A DNA stretch of 8,940 nt from the NCBI GenBank assembly GCA_005879435.1, contig VBKX01000453.1, positions 1-8,940 on the forward strand, in the 5' to 3' direction. Shown one piece after another: positions 8,016-8,940 of this stretch (position 1 is the stretch's first letter; the number at the start of each line of letters is the position of its first letter). The translations under genes and the position numbers were made by a program. Below the pieces are notes generated by a model that was not told where the DNA came from, ran no database searches, and was given only the letters and a program-made list of their open reading frames with translations. The DNA comes from Deltaproteobacteria bacterium. GTDB lineage: Bacteria > Desulfobacterota > Binatia > UBA9968.

Positions 8016-8940
8016 TTAGTGGTCGTGCTTCCGCTGCAAGCCGCCGTGGCCCATCGCCATGATGTCGGCGCGGGTAATCTTTTCGCCAGCGAGCAAGCGC
8101 GGCAACAAGGCATCGAAAGCAGTGAACGGATCATGGAGCACGCAGCCGGAAAGACCCATCACCGGGATATCGCCGAGATAGGCCATGACAAACATCGAAC
8201 CCGGCAAAACCGGAAAACCATGCGTTTCGACTTTGGCGCCGCTGCGGCGAATGCCTTCAGGCGTTTTATCGTCCGGGTCGACCGACATGCCGCCGCTGAC
8301 GAGAATGATGTCGGCACCAGCCTGCTTAGCGGCGTTGATATCGCCGGCGATAACATCCGGATCATCAGGCGCCAACTTGACCGACTCTACCGTCGAACCC
8401 AGCTCGCCGACTTTCCGTGTGACGATCGGCCCGAAGCCATCTTTGATTCGACCGGTAAAAATTTCACTACCTGTGACAACTAAATGCACTTTCTTTGGCG
8501 CCATCGGCAAAATCGTGACGATCGGCTTCTCTTTGCACAACGCCTCGGCTTTTTGAACCAAATCTTCTTTAACGACCACCGGGATTGTGCGCGTGCCGGC
8601 GACCACCGTGCCTTCTTTCACGTAGCGATCGCCGGGAAGGGTCGCCAACATGAGATCGCCTAAGCAATTGAACCGATAAAGCAGATCCGCATCGACTTTG
8701 AGCAAGCCGGGAATTGACGCGACCAGATTGATTCGCCCCTCGCTTGGATCGGTCAATTTTAAATTCGCTCCAGCCGCGGCTTTCGCCAGCCGGCGCGCCG
8801 CGTCTTCTTCGTGGATCTCGTCCCTCTCCAAATTCATGACGTAAATATTGGCCTTGCCAACGTCCAAAAGTTTCGAAACGTCTTCTGGACGAATGATATG
8901 GCCGCGGCGAAACGCCGGGCCTTTATGCTTGCCGGGCACG
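8016..8940 (-). CDS. Molybdopterin-binding (MoCF-domain) protein, N-terminus beyond right edge
   Basis: The reading frame is open at the right edge; the GTG at 8939 is an internal Val (VPGKHKGPAFRRGHII), and family members have roughly 20 more residues before it. The 307 visible residues hold an N-terminal MoeA-like region (1-145) and a C-terminal MoCF/MogA fold (about 150-285). The latter has VVTGSEIFTGRIKDGF (154-169), a PDD (191-193), the substrate loop SGGMSVDPDDKTPEGI (215-230), FPVLPGSMF (242-250) and GLSGCV (262-267). The fold binds molybdopterin or its adenylated form during molybdenum cofactor assembly. Proteins of this shorter MoeA-like type are separate from housekeeping MoeA, and their precise role is unclear. 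The tail ends in GHGGLQRKHDH, without the cysteine-rich end I recall in some relatives. The isochorismatase-like gene follows after 62 bases. Confidence 0.87.
   Translation of the reverse strand, partial: VPGKHKGPAFRRGHIIRPEDVSKLLDVGKANIYVMNLERDEIHEEDAARRLAKAAAGANLKLTDPSEGRINLVASIPGLLKVDADLLYRFNCLGDLMLATLPGDRYVKEGTVVAGTRTIPVVVKEDLVQKAEALCKEKPIVTILPMAPKKVHLVVTGSEIFTGRIKDGFGPIVTRKVGELGSTVESVKLAPDDPDVIAGDINAAKQAGADIILVSGGMSVDPDDKTPEGIRRSGAKVETHGFPVLPGSMFVMAYLGDIPVMGLSGCVLHDPFTAFDALLPRLLAGEKITRADIMAMGHGGLQRKHDH

Noticed and set aside
7354..8483. Plus-strand ORFs of 171 codons opposite the isochorismatase-like and MoCF genes
   Set aside because: They are antisense shadows of clear minus-strand families and resemble no known protein.
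8937..8939. GTG at the right edge as the start of the MoCF gene
   Set aside because: It aligns with an internal Val of the family and the expected N-terminal residues lie beyond the window.

Overview
The window is a bacterial chromosomal segment with mid-to-high GC, dense genes, good Shine-Dalgarno sites and sigma70-like promoters. The gene set (clpS-clpA, a Ste24-type membrane protease, a fused gamma-alpha KorA with KorB, a quadruple-CBS protein) fits a Gram-negative-type bacterium, perhaps a deltaproteobacterium-like or uncultivated soil or sediment lineage. That placement is inference; no rRNA or other marker is present. I see no phage, insertion sequence, CRISPR array, tRNA or rRNA, and most of the window is housekeeping.

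Layout. (1) Minus strand, 3283 down to 1: clpS, clpA and the N-terminal two thirds of a Ste24-family (M48) membrane metalloprotease that runs off the left edge. The three form a proteolysis cluster; clpS and clpA are separated by one base. (2) 3284-3480: a divergent promoter region serving clpS leftward and a CBS-domain gene rightward. (3) Plus strand, 3481-7280: a protein of four CBS domains (two tandem Bateman modules), then, behind its own promoter, korA (TTG start) and korB, the two subunits of a 2-oxoacid:ferredoxin oxidoreductase, most likely acting on 2-oxoglutarate. (4) 7311-7345: a strong intrinsic terminator between convergent units. (5) Minus strand, 8940 down to 7369: a molybdopterin-binding (MoCF-domain) protein open at the right edge, followed by an isochorismatase-family hydrolase.

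Working together: ClpS delivers N-degron substrates to the ClpA unfoldase, which feeds ClpP (not in this window); Ste24 would handle membrane proteins. KorAB carries out ferredoxin-linked oxidation of 2-oxoglutarate, or its reverse. The CBS protein could be an adenylate sensor for that part of metabolism, but only adjacency supports this.

The oddest observations are two clean in-frame internal losses. ClpA lacks about 20 residues just before its D2 sensor-2 arginine. The isochorismatase-like protein lacks the whole N-terminal strand carrying the catalytic Asp, although its start codon, ribosome binding site, Lys and Cys are intact. ClpS also has Lys where the family normally has the gatekeeper Met. 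These are either real remodelling or assembly deletions. I found no convincing novel multi-gene system.
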